64,000 nucleotides of DNA from CALKXV01 sp965228905 (lineage in GTDB: Bacteria; Pseudomonadota; Alphaproteobacteria; Rhodobacterales; Rhodobacteraceae): the NCBI GenBank assembly GCA_965228905.1, contig CBDDII010000003.1, positions 1,860,001 to 1,924,000 of the forward strand, read 5' to 3'. The notes under the pieces are model-generated. The model saw only the letters and a list, made by a program, of their open reading frames with translations. It had not been told where the DNA came from and did not search any database. Shown piece by piece: positions 51,017 through 60,033 of this stretch. The number at the start of each line of letters is the position of its first letter. Within the stretch, counting starts at the first letter, position 1. Made by a program: the position numbers and the translations under genes.

Positions 51017-51802
51017 TCACGCCTGTACGACGTGTTTTTCCCGGATCTCGTAATCGTCTTTATAGTGGTCCCGGGCGAATTCCTTCGCCCCGAGGTGTTC
51101 CAGTGTCTTTTCCAGCAGCGGGTCGCCATCGCGCTGGATCGCCCGCTGCACGCCGCTTTTCACAAGCCCCAGAAGCGGGGCGGGCAGCACGCGTTCGGCA
51201 ACCCGTTTCAGCCCCGCGATCCGGCCCATCATCCGGCGGTCGTAATGGGGCGTCTTGCGGCGGTTTTCTTCCGTGTCGATCCGCAACCCGTACTTTTCCC
51301 CCACTTCACCGGCAAAACGCCCGAGTGCGCGAATATCGAACACCCGATCCGCGATCATCTCGCCATCCAGCGCCAGATACTCCGCCTGAGGGCGGAAAAA
51401 GATCATGTTGATCTCCCCCGTCCGACCGGCTTTCAGATCATCCATGACCCTGCCGATAAAGGCGCGGAGATCGCCAGGAGAAAGCTGGGAAAGTTCGCCA
51501 CGCTCACTCATGCGGCTGTACTCGGCAAGGGCAGAACGGAACCGCGCGTAAGGATCGCGCGAAATCGCATAGACGTCGAAATCGCGCAGTTTCTCAAACA
51601 CATCCGGATAGCGTTTCGCATAGACCGGCATGGTAAGGTGGTCGCGGTAGAAATCGCCAAGCACCTCGTCCCGCTCGATCCCTTCATAGAACCGCGCGTC
51701 ATGAGCGACCTGTTCGGCCAACTGCTGGCCAAAGGTCGTCCCGCCGGTTTTCGGGATATGCAGGAATGCGAAACGCAGGTCATCGGCAATTACCGTCGGC
51801 AT
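51017..51802 (-). CDS. Sulfotransferase-family protein inside the pdh operon
   Basis: The 261-residue protein starts with AFLHIPKTGGTTFGQQLAEQ (about residues 12-31), the 5'-phosphosulphate-binding P-loop of sulfotransferase family 2, and has RDPYARFRSALAEY near residue 83, the 3'-phosphate-binding arginine/serine block. The acceptor is unknown; homologues modify polysaccharides or glycolipids. It starts 4 bases after pdhA and ends 34 bases before pdhB, so it is embedded in the operon although it has no evident link to pyruvate oxidation. Confidence 0.82.
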   Translation of the reverse strand: MPTVIADDLRFAFLHIPKTGGTTFGQQLAEQVAHDARFYEGIERDEVLGDFYRDHLTMPVYAKRYPDVFEKLRDFDVYAISRDPYARFRSALAEYSRMSERGELSQLSPGDLRAFIGRVMDDLKAGRTGEINMIFFRPQAEYLALDGEMIADRVFDIRALGRFAGEVGEKYGLRIDTEENRRKTPHYDRRMMGRIAGLKRVAERVLPAPLLGLVKSGVQRAIQRDGDPLLEKTLEHLGAKEFARDHYKDDYEIREKHVVQA

Positions 51803-51806
51803 ACCT

Positions 51807-52832
51807 TCATGTGACTTCCTGGGGCGCGGGTTCGCCCGGCTCGACCACGATGTCGGTCCAAAGCTCGCTCAACGCCGGTTCCGGGCTTTCCTTGGCGAAA
51901 TCGGCCGAGGCGTTGACGATGTCCTTGATTTCCTTGTCGATCGCCTTCAACTCGTCTTCCGAGACCTTGGCGTCCAGCAGACGTTTGCGCACCTGTTCGA
52001 TGGCGTCGCGTTCCTCGCGCATCTTCTGCACCTCGTCGCGGGTGCGGTACTTTGCGGGGTCCGACATGGAATGGCCGCGATAGCGATAGGTCATGACCTC
52101 AAGGATATAGGGGCCTTTCCCGGCGCGGCAGTGCTTGGCGGCCCGCTGGCCAGCCTCGCGCACGGCCAGAACATCCATGCCGTCCACTTCCTCGCCCTTG
52201 ATGCCATAGGCCGCACCGCGTTCCCACAGCGACGGCGACTTGGTGGCGCGCTGGACGCTGGTGCCCATGGCGTATTGGTTGTTCTCGATGACGAAGATCA
52301 CCGGCAGATCCCAAAGCTGGGCCATGTTGTAGGTTTCGTAGACCTGGCCCTGGTTCGCCGCGCCATCCCCGAAATAGGTGAAGGTGACATTGTCGTTGCC
52401 CTTGTACTTGTCGGAAAAGGCAAGGCCCGCGCCAAGCGGCACGTTGGCGCCCACGATGCCGTGACCGCCGTAGAAATCCTTTTCCTTGGAAAACATGTGC
52501 ATCGAGCCGCCCTTGCCGCGCGAATAGCCGCCCTCGCGACCGGTCAACTCGGCCATCACACCGTTCGGGTCCATCCCGCAGGCCAGCATGTGGCCGTGAT
52601 CGCGGTAGGTGGTGATGCGCTTGTCGCCTTCCTTGGTGTCGGCTTCCAGCCCGACGACAACGGCTTCCTGCCCGATGTAAAGGTGACAGAAACCGCCGAT
52701 CAGGCCCATGCCGTAAAGCTGGCCGGCCTTTTCTTCGAACCGCCGGATCAGCAGCATGTCGCGGTAGAATTTCAGCAGGTCTTCCTTTGAAGCGGTCAGC
52801 TTCTTCTTGGTGGTGGTGCGTCTCGCAGCCAT
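51807..52832 (-). CDS. pdhA: Pyruvate dehydrogenase E1 alpha subunit
   Basis: The 341-residue protein has the thiamine-diphosphate motif FGDGAANQGQVYETYNMAQL (about residues 175-194) and the phosphorylation-loop region YRYRGHSMSDPAKYRTR, the conserved E1-alpha block. A Lys/Thr-rich start (MAARRTTTKKK) precedes the fold. It is the first pdh gene. A promoter is likely in 52833-52976, where TATAGG occurs on the minus strand. Confidence 0.97.
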   Translation of the reverse strand: MAARRTTTKKKLTASKEDLLKFYRDMLLIRRFEEKAGQLYGMGLIGGFCHLYIGQEAVVVGLEADTKEGDKRITTYRDHGHMLACGMDPNGVMAELTGREGGYSRGKGGSMHMFSKEKDFYGGHGIVGANVPLGAGLAFSDKYKGNDNVTFTYFGDGAANQGQVYETYNMAQLWDLPVIFVIENNQYAMGTSVQRATKSPSLWERGAAYGIKGEEVDGMDVLAVREAGQRAAKHCRAGKGPYILEVMTYRYRGHSMSDPAKYRTRDEVQKMREERDAIEQVRKRLLDAKVSEDELKAIDKEIKDIVNASADFAKESPEPALSELWTDIVVEPGEPAPQEVT

Positions 52833-52976
52833 CAGCGCGTTCCTCCCAGTGGTCGGGCAGATAGTTCAACGTTAAACAATCCCTATATCAGGCAGTTCTA
52901 AAATGCACGTAGAAATCCTGCCGACAGGGGAAGACCTGTCATGCACCGGCTGCAATGCTGGAAAAGCCGGTAGGAC

Positions 52977-53267
52977 TCAGTTCAGAACGATCTCATCTGA
53001 ACGGATCAGCCCCAGCACGTCCCGCGCCTGGCTGTCCAGAAGATCCAGATCAAGGTAATCGTCCGAAAGCCGCCGCGTCTTGTTCTCAAGCGCGGCGACC
53101 TCTTTGGCCAGCCGGTCGCGCTCGAACTCGAGCGTCACGACCTCGGCTTCGATCTGAACCCGGCGGAACAGGCCGAAATCGCCTTGCACGCTGGCAAACA
53201 TGAAATAGACGCCCAATGCGAACATGAGCGCGAAATAAGCGAAAACGCCTAGACCCGGTCTTTTCAT
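52977..53267 (-). CDS. ftsB: FtsB/DivIC-type septum protein
   Basis: The 96-residue protein has a short cytoplasmic start, a transmembrane helix (about residues 6-25, GVFAYFALMFALGVYFMFAS) and a periplasmic coiled coil (LEFERDRLAKEVAALENKT), then DDYLDLDLLDSQARDVLGL, the layout of FtsB in the divisome. It lies upstream of pdhA on the same strand, as in many alphaproteobacteria, and downstream of the repeat element at 53431-53495. Confidence 0.88.
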   Translation of the reverse strand: MKRPGLGVFAYFALMFALGVYFMFASVQGDFGLFRRVQIEAEVVTLEFERDRLAKEVAALENKTRRLSDDYLDLDLLDSQARDVLGLIRSDEIVLN

Positions 53268-53430
53268 GGGTGAACACTGCCCCTTTTATCGCTCTCTTCG
53301 GAGCGTTTCGGGGAAAATTGCACGTTTGAGGCGAGAGGGCAAAAGATTTCTTTGCCGCTGGCAAGGCTCTGCCGATGGAATCATTAACTCTCGTAAACCA
53401 AACGCGGCGACCGCGCGTTAAGGATTTCGA

Positions 53431-53495
53431 CCCATTTTCGCGCACCGACGCGATACCGACGTAATACCGACGCGATACCGGCGTAATACCGACGT
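53431..53495 (-). repeat. Dispersed 11-bp-unit repeat element, copy 2 (five units)
   Basis: On the minus strand five units read ACGTCGGTATT, ACGCCGGTATC, GCGTCGGTATT, ACGTCGGTATC and GCGTCGGTGCG, then CGAAAATGGG. Copy 1 at 34440-34493 has four units and the same tail. This copy points towards ftsB, 164 bases away. Confidence 0.8.
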
Positions 53496-53540
53496 TGGTT
53501 TTGCGCCCTTTTCGCGCGGAAATGGCTTATCTGTTAACGA

Positions 53541-53574
53541 AAAGGCCGCGCGCAACTTTCGTCACGCGCGGCCT
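53541..53574 (-). terminator. Intrinsic terminator after fbaB
   Basis: AGGCCGCGCG (53543-53552) and CGCGCGGCCT (53565-53574) form a ten-base perfect stem. On the minus strand it is followed by TTTTCG, so it ends the fbaB transcript. Confidence 0.8.
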
Positions 53575-53598
53575 GAAATTGTCTCGCCGACTGTCGGC

Positions 53599-54483
53599 TC
53601 AGGTAATGGATGCCTGGTAGATGCTGTCGATGGTTCCCGCGATCATCGCGTTGAACTCATCATCCGATTGCGCATCGTTCAGACCCTCGGTCAAAGCCCG
53701 ACTGAAGCTGGCGATCATGCCGGTGTTCTCGGCCAGCATCCGGTTCGCATCCTCACGGCTATAGCCTCCCGAAAGCGCGACAACCCGCATGCATTTGTCA
53801 TGGGCGATGGCATCGGCATAGAAGTTCGCTTGCGAAGGCAGCGACAGTTTCAGCATCACTTCCTGATCCATCGCATCAAGGTTTGCCATCAACTCGTCAC
53901 GCAGGATCGCTTCGGCTTCGGCCTTGTCGGAGATGGTGATGTTCACCTCGGGTTCGATGATCGGCACCAGCCCGTGGGACAGGATTTGTTTCCCGATTTC
54001 AAACTGTTGCGCGACGTTGGTCTTGATGCCCGTGGCATTGGCCGCATTGATGACCGACCGCATCTTGGTGCCGAAAACGCCAAGCGATTTCGCCCGCGCC
54101 AAGAGGCTGTCCAGATCGCCCATGTCCTTCATCAACTGCACGCCGTCGGCTTCCGCCTCCAGCCCCTTGTCGCACTTCAGGAAGGGAACGACGCCGCGCT
54201 CTTCCCAGAGGTAAGCCGCCGAGGGCTTGCCCTCGAATTCCCGGTCCATGGTCATCTCGAAAAGGATCGCGCCGATCACCTTTTCGCCGGTAAATGCGGG
54301 GGCCTTGACGATCCGCGCACGCATGGCGTGGATCAGGTCGAACATCTCGGCTTCGTTGCCGTAACGGTCTTCCTCGATCCCATAAAGGCGCAGCGCCTTC
54401 GGGGTGGAACCACCGGATTGATCCAAAGCCGCGACAAAACCTTTGCCCGAGCGCATTTGCTCGGCTTGATTACCATTGGACAT
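53599..54483 (-). CDS. fbaB: Fructose-bisphosphate aldolase class I
   Basis: The 294-residue protein contains GFVAALDQSGGSTPKALRLYG (residues 15-35), the class I start, LVPIIEPEVNIT (about 172-183) and VMLKLSLPSQ, where the Schiff-base lysine is expected, followed by VVALSGGYSREDANRM. This is the bacterial short class I type, which cleaves fructose 1,6-bisphosphate in glycolysis and acts in the reverse direction in gluconeogenesis. Neighbour pgk supports the pathway. Confidence 0.92.
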   Translation of the reverse strand: MSNGNQAEQMRSGKGFVAALDQSGGSTPKALRLYGIEEDRYGNEAEMFDLIHAMRARIVKAPAFTGEKVIGAILFEMTMDREFEGKPSAAYLWEERGVVPFLKCDKGLEAEADGVQLMKDMGDLDSLLARAKSLGVFGTKMRSVINAANATGIKTNVAQQFEIGKQILSHGLVPIIEPEVNITISDKAEAEAILRDELMANLDAMDQEVMLKLSLPSQANFYADAIAHDKCMRVVALSGGYSREDANRMLAENTGMIASFSRALTEGLNDAQSDDEFNAMIAGTIDSIYQASIT

Positions 54484-54574
54484 CAGTACCCTCGTTCAGA
54501 AATGACAGTCGCGCCCGTCTTAGGGGCTTGTCCGTTCGAGTCAATTATGGTGCCGCTAACAGTCGGAAATTCCT

Positions 54575-55768
54575 TTAGTTCTGGTCCAATGCCGCCACAC
54601 CGGGCAGGGTCTTGCCTTCCATCCATTCAAGGAATGCACCGCCCGCTGTCGAGATATAGGTGAAGTCGTCGCCGTGTCCCGAAGCGTTGATCGCGGCCAC
54701 CGTATCGCCGCCGCCCGCGACCGAAATCAGGTTGCCGGCCTTGGTTTCCGCCGCGATCGTGTCCAGCATCGCGAAGGTGCCGGCGTGAAACGGGTTCAGC
54801 TCGAACACCCCAAGCGGGCCGTTCATGATCAAGGTCTTTGCGGTCTTGATCGAGGCATTGATCCGCTCGACCGACTTTGGCCCGGCATCGAAGATCATGC
54901 CGTCGGCGGGGCAGTCCCGGACGTCCAGAACCTCGCTTGGGGCGTCGGCCTTGAATTCCTTGGCGACCACGATGTCGACCGGCAAAAGGATTTCGCAGGC
55001 TGCTTCCTCGGCCTTGGCGATGATCTCGCGCGCGGTGTCGGTCATGTCGTGTTCGGCCAGCGACTTGCCCACGTCAACGCCTTGCGCCGTCAGGAAAGTA
55101 TTGGCCATGCCGCCCCCGATCACAAGGGTATCGACCTTGCGCACGAGGTTGCCCAGAAGGTCCAGCTTGGTCGAAACCTTGGCCCCGCCGACGACCGCCA
55201 CGACGGGGCGTTCGGGTTCGGAGAGGGCGGCTTCCAGCGCCTTCAACTCGGCCTCCATCAAGCGTCCAGCGGCGGCAGGCAAAAGCCGCGCCAGCCCCTC
55301 GGTCGAGGCATGGGCGCGGTGCGCCGCCGAAAAGGCATCGTTCACGTAAGCCCCGCCAAGGGCACCGAGATAAGCGGCGAATTCGGGATCGTTGCTTTCC
55401 TCGCCCGCATGAAAGCGCGTGTTTTCCAGCAACAGAACCTGACCCTGCTCCATCGCCATCACCGCCTTCTTTGCGGGCAGGCCGATGCAATCCTCGCCAA
55501 AGGCGACGGGAACGCCTAGAACCTCTTCAACCGCGCCCCGGATGTGCGACAGCGACATTTCAGGCACGACATTGCCCTTGGGCCGTCCGAAATGCGCCAG
55601 AAGCACCGGTTTTCCGCCCTTTTCCAGGATGTCCATGATCGTCGGCTTCACCCGTTCGATCCGGGTCGTATCCGTCACGCGCCCGTCTTCCATCGGCACG
55701 TTCAGGTCCACGCGTGTCAGCACGACCTTGCCGTCCAGATCAATGTCGTCGAGCGTTTTCCAGGCCAT
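54575..55768 (-). CDS. pgk: Phosphoglycerate kinase
   Basis: The 397-residue protein has the substrate loops RVDLNVPMEDGRV (residues 19-31) and LLAHFGRPKG, then AFSAAHRAHAST and the C-terminal nucleotide domain with GGAKVSTKLDLLGNL and SVAGGGDTVAAI. It transfers phosphate from 1,3-bisphosphoglycerate to ADP. ATG 55768 with GGAGAG at good spacing is preferred over GTG 55774. Its position upstream of fbaB on the same strand suggests co-regulation of glycolysis. Confidence 0.97.
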   Translation of the reverse strand: MAWKTLDDIDLDGKVVLTRVDLNVPMEDGRVTDTTRIERVKPTIMDILEKGGKPVLLAHFGRPKGNVVPEMSLSHIRGAVEEVLGVPVAFGEDCIGLPAKKAVMAMEQGQVLLLENTRFHAGEESNDPEFAAYLGALGGAYVNDAFSAAHRAHASTEGLARLLPAAAGRLMEAELKALEAALSEPERPVVAVVGGAKVSTKLDLLGNLVRKVDTLVIGGGMANTFLTAQGVDVGKSLAEHDMTDTAREIIAKAEEAACEILLPVDIVVAKEFKADAPSEVLDVRDCPADGMIFDAGPKSVERINASIKTAKTLIMNGPLGVFELNPFHAGTFAMLDTIAAETKAGNLISVAGGGDTVAAINASGHGDDFTYISTAGGAFLEWMEGKTLPGVAALDQN

Positions 55769-55940
55769 TGGCACTCTCCTTCAGGGCTGTGCTTTGAGTA
55801 AGCGAGATCGCGCCAAGGTCAACCGGAAACCTGTGGCGCGACCAAGAAGATCGGCGAAGTCGGGCTGATGGGGTTTTACTTCCCACGACGCCGCACTAGG
55901 GTCCGCCCAATCTCTGAGCGAATGACAAACGGAGGGCCGC

Positions 55941-56447
55941 ATGGCCGAGTACAAAGACCCCGAAAACACCATCCTGATCGAGCTGAAGGACGGCACCGTC
56001 GCCATCGAGCTTCTGGCGGATGTCGCACCGAAGCACGCCGAACGGATCAAGGAACTTGCCCGCGAAGGCGCCTATGACGGCGTGATCTTTCACCGGGTGA
56101 TCGACGGCTTCATGGCCCAGACCGGCGATGTGGAACACGGCGTTCACGGGGACGGGCTGAACATCCGCCGCGCCGGAACGGGCGGGTCGTCCAAGCCGGA
56201 CCTTCCGGCCGAGTTTTCGAACCTGCCGCACGACCGGGGCACCCTTGGTGCCGCGCGCAGCCAGAACCCGGATTCGGCCAACAGCCAGTTCTTCATCAAC
56301 TTCAACGACAACCACTTCCTGAACGGTCAATACACGGTCTACGGACGTGTGATCGAAGGGATGGACCACGTGGATGCCATCGCGCGTGGCGAACCGCCAA
56401 TGAACCCCGACCGCATGATCTCGATGAAGGTGGCCGCCGATGCGTAA
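55941..56447 (+). CDS. ppiB: Cyclophilin-type peptidyl-prolyl isomerase (cytoplasmic)
   Basis: The 168-residue protein has the cyclophilin core: YDGVIFHRVIDGFMAQTGD (Arg and Phe of the active site), DLPAEFSNLPHDRGTLGAAR and NSQFFINFNDNHFLNGQYTV. No signal peptide, so cytoplasmic. ATG follows GGAGGG. It divergently faces pgk and overlaps the periplasmic paralogue by eight bases. Confidence 0.95.
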   Translation: MAEYKDPENTILIELKDGTVAIELLADVAPKHAERIKELAREGAYDGVIFHRVIDGFMAQTGDVEHGVHGDGLNIRRAGTGGSSKPDLPAEFSNLPHDRGTLGAARSQNPDSANSQFFINFNDNHFLNGQYTVYGRVIEGMDHVDAIARGEPPMNPDRMISMKVAADA

Positions 56448-57003
56448 GCTTGCCCTTGCCCTGACACTGGCCGCAACTCCGGCGATTGCACAGGAAGACG
56501 GACCCGGCCCCAACCTGATTATCGAGGTCGCGGGCGAAGCCAATGGCCGGATCGTGATCGACATGTTCGAAGACGTGGCCCCGAAACATGTGGCCCAGAT
56601 CACCGAGCTTGCGGAAGAGGGGGCCTATGACGGCGTCGTCTTCCACCGCGTGATCGAAGGCTTCATGGCCCAAACCGGCGATGTCGAATTCGGAAAGATG
56701 GGCGGAGACATGCGCATGGCCGGTCGCGGCGGGTCGTCCCGCCCGGACATCGAAGCCGAGTTCTCGGACATCCCCTACGAACGCGGCATCGTCGGCATGG
56801 CGCGCAGTCAGGCCCCGAATTCGGCCAACAGCCAGTTCTTCATCATGTTCACCGAATACCCGTCGCTCAACGGGCAATATACTGTCGTGGGTCGCGTGAT
56901 CGAAGGTATGGACGTGGTCGATGCGATCAAGCGCGGCGCGGGTGGAAATGGTGCGGTGATCGGCCAGCCCGATGTGATGCAGGACGTCTCGGTCGAGCGT
57001 TAA
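56440..57003 (+). CDS. Cyclophilin-type peptidyl-prolyl isomerase (periplasmic)
   Basis: The 187-residue paralogue of the preceding protein has a signal peptide (MRKLALALTLAATPAIAQ, cleavage near residue 17) and the same core motifs: YDGVVFHRVIEGFMAQTGD and NSQFFIMFTEYPSLNGQYTV. So a tandem duplication yields one cytoplasmic and one exported isomerase. Overlap of eight bases indicates coupled translation. Confidence 0.94.
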   Translation: MRKLALALTLAATPAIAQEDGPGPNLIIEVAGEANGRIVIDMFEDVAPKHVAQITELAEEGAYDGVVFHRVIEGFMAQTGDVEFGKMGGDMRMAGRGGSSRPDIEAEFSDIPYERGIVGMARSQAPNSANSQFFIMFTEYPSLNGQYTVVGRVIEGMDVVDAIKRGAGGNGAVIGQPDVMQDVSVER

Positions 57004-57025
57004 GCCCGACCAGGCAACGCCCGGT

Positions 57026-57904
57026 ATGCCAGATCATCCCCAGAATGCCCGCGCGATCCTGTTGCTGATTGCGGCAATGGCCGGGTTTGCCGGGGTGGAT
57101 GCCTTTGTGAAACTCGCCAGCACCTCGCAAGGGGCCGGGCAAATCCTGTTCATCAGTTCAGCGGCGGCGCTCCTTGTCTTCTGGGGGGTGTTGGCGAAAG
57201 CGGGCCAGCCGCTTTGGTCGCGCGCCGCACTCAATCCGGCACTTGTCATCCGCAGTTTGGGCGAGGTGGTCGGCTCGGTCGGCATCGTCATGGCGCTGAC
57301 GCTCGCGCCACTGTCCACAACCATGGCGCTGGCACAGGCCCAGCCCCTTGCGGTTGTCGCAGGGGCAGCGCTGTTTCTTGGCGAAAGCGTTGGCTGGCGC
57401 AGGTGGGCGGCGGTCGGGCTGGGGCTTGTCGGCGTTTTGATCATCATGCGTCCGGGGTTCGGGGCCTTTGATGCCAATTTGCTTTGGGTTCTGCCCTACA
57501 TCTTTGGTCTTGCCGCCCGCGACGTGGCCAGTCGCCGACTTCCGCCAACGATCTCGTCTCCCTTCGCCGTGGCCTGGTCGATGCTGCCCATGGCTGTTGC
57601 GGGCGCAATTATGATCCCCTTCCAGGGCGGATGGCAGGCGGTCGGGCCTCAGGTGGCACTTTGGTATGTGGCCATGGTGGCCTGCATGTTTCTTGCGCTC
57701 TGGACGGTCATTTCGGCCATGCGCATCGGGGATGCCTCGGCCGTCGCGCCGTTTCGCTACTCGCGTATCCTGTTTGCACTTTTGATCGCCTACACCGTTT
57801 TTGACGAACGCCCCGATCTGATGACCTGGGTGGGGGCCGGGCTGATCGTCGGCTCGGGCGTCTATACATTCCTGCGTGAACGCCGACTGTCAAAAACAAC
57901 GTGA
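57026..57904 (+). CDS. EamA-family (DMT superfamily) transporter
   Basis: The 292-residue protein has about ten transmembrane helices in two EamA repeats (residues about 10-140 and 150-285). Motifs include SLGEVVGSVGIVMALTLAP, AVVAGAALFLGESVGWRRW and SRILFALLIAYTVFDERP, where the Glu of LGE/DER is conserved. Substrate unknown; the family exports metabolites and amino acids. A perfect-stem terminator follows 20 bases after the stop. Confidence 0.88.
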   Translation: MPDHPQNARAILLLIAAMAGFAGVDAFVKLASTSQGAGQILFISSAAALLVFWGVLAKAGQPLWSRAALNPALVIRSLGEVVGSVGIVMALTLAPLSTTMALAQAQPLAVVAGAALFLGESVGWRRWAAVGLGLVGVLIIMRPGFGAFDANLLWVLPYIFGLAARDVASRRLPPTISSPFAVAWSMLPMAVAGAIMIPFQGGWQAVGPQVALWYVAMVACMFLALWTVISAMRIGDASAVAPFRYSRILFALLIAYTVFDERPDLMTWVGAGLIVGSGVYTFLRERRLSKTT

Positions 57905-57924
57905 TTCCAGTCGCTTTAAGAAAT

Positions 57925-57967
57925 ACAGGGATTGCCAAGTGTGCGGTCCTGGCAATCCCTGTTTCTT
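57925..57967 (+). terminator. Intrinsic terminator after the EamA gene
   Basis: ACAGGGATTGCCA (57925-57937) and TGGCAATCCCTGT (57950-57962) form a 13-base perfect stem with a 12-base loop, followed by TTCTT. Confidence 0.8.
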
Positions 57968-58271
57968 CATCCCGAAATGGTTGGTTTCGGGGCATTTAAC
58001 GTGTGAGTAAGTCATCCCGCCGAGTGAGTGGCTCGGTGTCGTGGTGTGCGACAGGTAGGAGTCATAACGGACTTTGAGACGAGAATGGGGCGATCTCGGA
58101 TCTTAGCTAAGACTGCGCGGAAACACTCTGGTGACGGTTCCGCAACGCAGAACTGGCGGTCAAAACCCTGCAGGCATCCTGTTGCGAATTTCCTGTCGAT
58201 CCCGGCGCTTTCGTTTCCCTAACGTCCGCTGCCTGCTATAGACGCCGCGAGTCGCATGAAAGGACCCCTCG
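57968..58271. other. Intergenic region upstream of eno
   Basis: About 300 bases without a convincing gene. TATAGA occurs at about 58238-58243, which could be an eno -10 element, with no clear -35. The sequence is otherwise unremarkable; GTGAGT-type segments near 58000-58030 repeat loosely. I see no tRNA or structured RNA. Confidence 0.4.
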
Positions 58272-59549
58272 ATGAGCACGATTCTTGACATCCACGCCCG
58301 CGAAATCCTCGACAGCCGGGGCAATCCGACGGTTGAGGTCGATGTCACGCTGGAAGACGGCACCATGGGGCGGGCCGCCGTGCCCTCCGGGGCGTCCACG
58401 GGTGCGCACGAGGCGGTCGAAAAGCGCGACGGTGACAAGAGCCGCTACATGGGCAAGGGCGTTCTGGGCGCCGTGGAAGCGGTGAACGGCGAGATTGCCG
58501 AAGCCCTTGTCGGGTTCGACGCGACCGAACAGGAAGCCATCGACGGTGCGATGATCGAATTGGACGGGACTGAGAACAAGGGCCGCCTTGGGGCAAACGC
58601 CATTCTTGGGGTATCGCTGGCGACCGCGAAAGCGGCGGCGGATTTCACTGTCCAGCCCCTTTACCGATATGTCGGTGGTACTTCGGCGCGCGTTCTGCCC
58701 GTGCCGATGATGAACATCATCAACGGCGGCGAACACGCCGACAACCCGATCGACATCCAGGAATTCATGATCATGCCGGTCAGCGCGGACAATATCCGCG
58801 AAGCCGTGCGCATGGGTTCGGAAATCTTTCACACGTTGAAAAAGGAACTGTCCTCTGCGGGTTTGTCGACCGGGATCGGGGACGAGGGCGGCTTTGCCCC
58901 GAACCTGTCCAGCACCCGCGATGCGCTGGATTTCATCCTCAAGGCCATCGAAAAGGCCGGATACACGCCCGGCGACGACATCATGCTGGCGCTCGATTGC
59001 GCCGCGACCGAGTATTACAAGGATGGCAAATACGTCATGGCGGGCGAGGGTAAATCGCTGTCGTCGGACGAAAACGTCGCCTACCTGGCAGCACTCTGCG
59101 CCGACTACCCGATCCTGTCCATCGAAGACGGCTGTGACGAGGATGACTGGGATGGCTGGAAGGCATTGACCGCCGAACTGGGCAACAAGGTGCAGCTTGT
59201 GGGCGACGATCTTTTCGTCACAAACCCCGAACGCCTGGCCCGTGGCATTGCCGAAGGCGCAGGCAATGCGCTTCTGGTCAAGGTCAACCAGATCGGCACC
59301 CTGTCGGAAACGCTGTCGGCGGTCGAACTGGCGCACCGTGCGCGGATGACCAGCGTGATGTCGCACCGCTCGGGCGAGACCGAGGATGCCACGATCGCCG
59401 ACCTTGCCGTTGCCACCAACTGCGGTCAGATCAAGACCGGATCGCTGGCCCGTTCAGACCGGTTGGCCAAGTACAACCAACTGATCCGGATCGAAGAGGC
59501 TCTGGACGAAACCGCGATCTATGCGGGCAAGTCCATCCTGCGCGGGTGA
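58272..59549 (+). CDS. eno: Enolase
   Basis: Enolase converts 2-phosphoglycerate to phosphoenolpyruvate. The 425-residue protein has AREILDSRGNPTVEVDV near the start, GNKVQLVGDDLFVTNPERL, KVNQIGTLSETL and SHRSGETEDATIADLAVAT, all catalytic or Mg-binding blocks. ATG 58272 follows AAAGGACC. The stop overlaps the VOC gene GTG start by four bases. Confidence 0.98.
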   Translation: MSTILDIHAREILDSRGNPTVEVDVTLEDGTMGRAAVPSGASTGAHEAVEKRDGDKSRYMGKGVLGAVEAVNGEIAEALVGFDATEQEAIDGAMIELDGTENKGRLGANAILGVSLATAKAAADFTVQPLYRYVGGTSARVLPVPMMNIINGGEHADNPIDIQEFMIMPVSADNIREAVRMGSEIFHTLKKELSSAGLSTGIGDEGGFAPNLSSTRDALDFILKAIEKAGYTPGDDIMLALDCAATEYYKDGKYVMAGEGKSLSSDENVAYLAALCADYPILSIEDGCDEDDWDGWKALTAELGNKVQLVGDDLFVTNPERLARGIAEGAGNALLVKVNQIGTLSETLSAVELAHRARMTSVMSHRSGETEDATIADLAVATNCGQIKTGSLARSDRLAKYNQLIRIEEALDETAIYAGKSILRG

Positions 59550-59893
59550 TAGGCCTCAGCCACGTCATTCTTTATGTAAGGGACGCCGAGGCGGTCAGCG
59601 CATTCTATTGCCGGTTGTTCGGCTACACCGCCCTTACGCGCGAGGGGGATCGGATTGTCGAGCTCACCCCCTCGGGTCAGGGCGCACGTATCCTGTTGCA
59701 TCCGGCAGCCAAGTCTCAGCGGCAAGGCCAATCGCAGGCGAAACTGGCATTCCACGTTCCGGACGTGGCCGCGTTTTGTGCCGCTACGGACGGCGTATCC
59801 TTTGGTCCGATCCAGGACGGAGGTGGATACCAGTTTGCCAACTCGAAGGATCCATCCGGAAATTCCGTTCAGGTCACGTCTCGCCCGCTCTGA
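59546..59893 (+). CDS. VOC-family (glyoxalase/bleomycin-resistance-like) protein
   Basis: The 115-residue protein begins MIGLSHVILYVRDAEAVSAFYCRLFGY, the VOC metal-binding start, and has AFHVPDVAAF and FANSKDPSGNSVQVT, the second half of a paired beta-alpha-beta fold. GTG start, coupled to eno. The metal ligands are not all assignable, so whether it is an enzyme or a binding protein is unclear. Confidence 0.82.
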   Translation: MIGLSHVILYVRDAEAVSAFYCRLFGYTALTREGDRIVELTPSGQGARILLHPAAKSQRQGQSQAKLAFHVPDVAAFCAATDGVSFGPIQDGGGYQFANSKDPSGNSVQVTSRPL

Positions 59894-59910
59894 TCTGGTC
59901 GAGAGATCAA

Positions 59911-60033
59911 TCAAAGAAACCGGCGCGGTGATCTCATCGCGTCGCTGAACCGGCGCAGGAACACCTCGTCGCGGCGCTTCTCGCGGTCTTCGTTTTCCTG
60001 GCGGCGATTACGGGTTTCTGACTTGCGGAACAT
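59911..60033 (-). CDS. 40-residue Arg-rich small protein
   Basis: A short frame on the minus strand starts at ATG 60033, with AAGGAGAG ideally spaced. The product starts MFRKSETRNRRQENEDREK and ends SPRRFL, almost all charged (Arg/Glu) and probably helical. It lies in the gap between the VOC and hydrolase-LuxR genes. No family is known to me. The clean ribosome site argues for translation; conservation would have to be tested. Confidence 0.5.
   Translation of the reverse strand: MFRKSETRNRRQENEDREKRRDEVFLRRFSDAMRSPRRFL

Larger units (their letters stand above)
53268..53598. other. Intergenic region between fbaB and ftsB
   Basis: These 331 bases contain the fbaB terminator (53541-53574), the second copy of the 11-bp repeat element (53431-53495), a TTAACG segment just downstream of it and the ftsB promoter. 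I see no coding frame. Confidence 0.6.
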
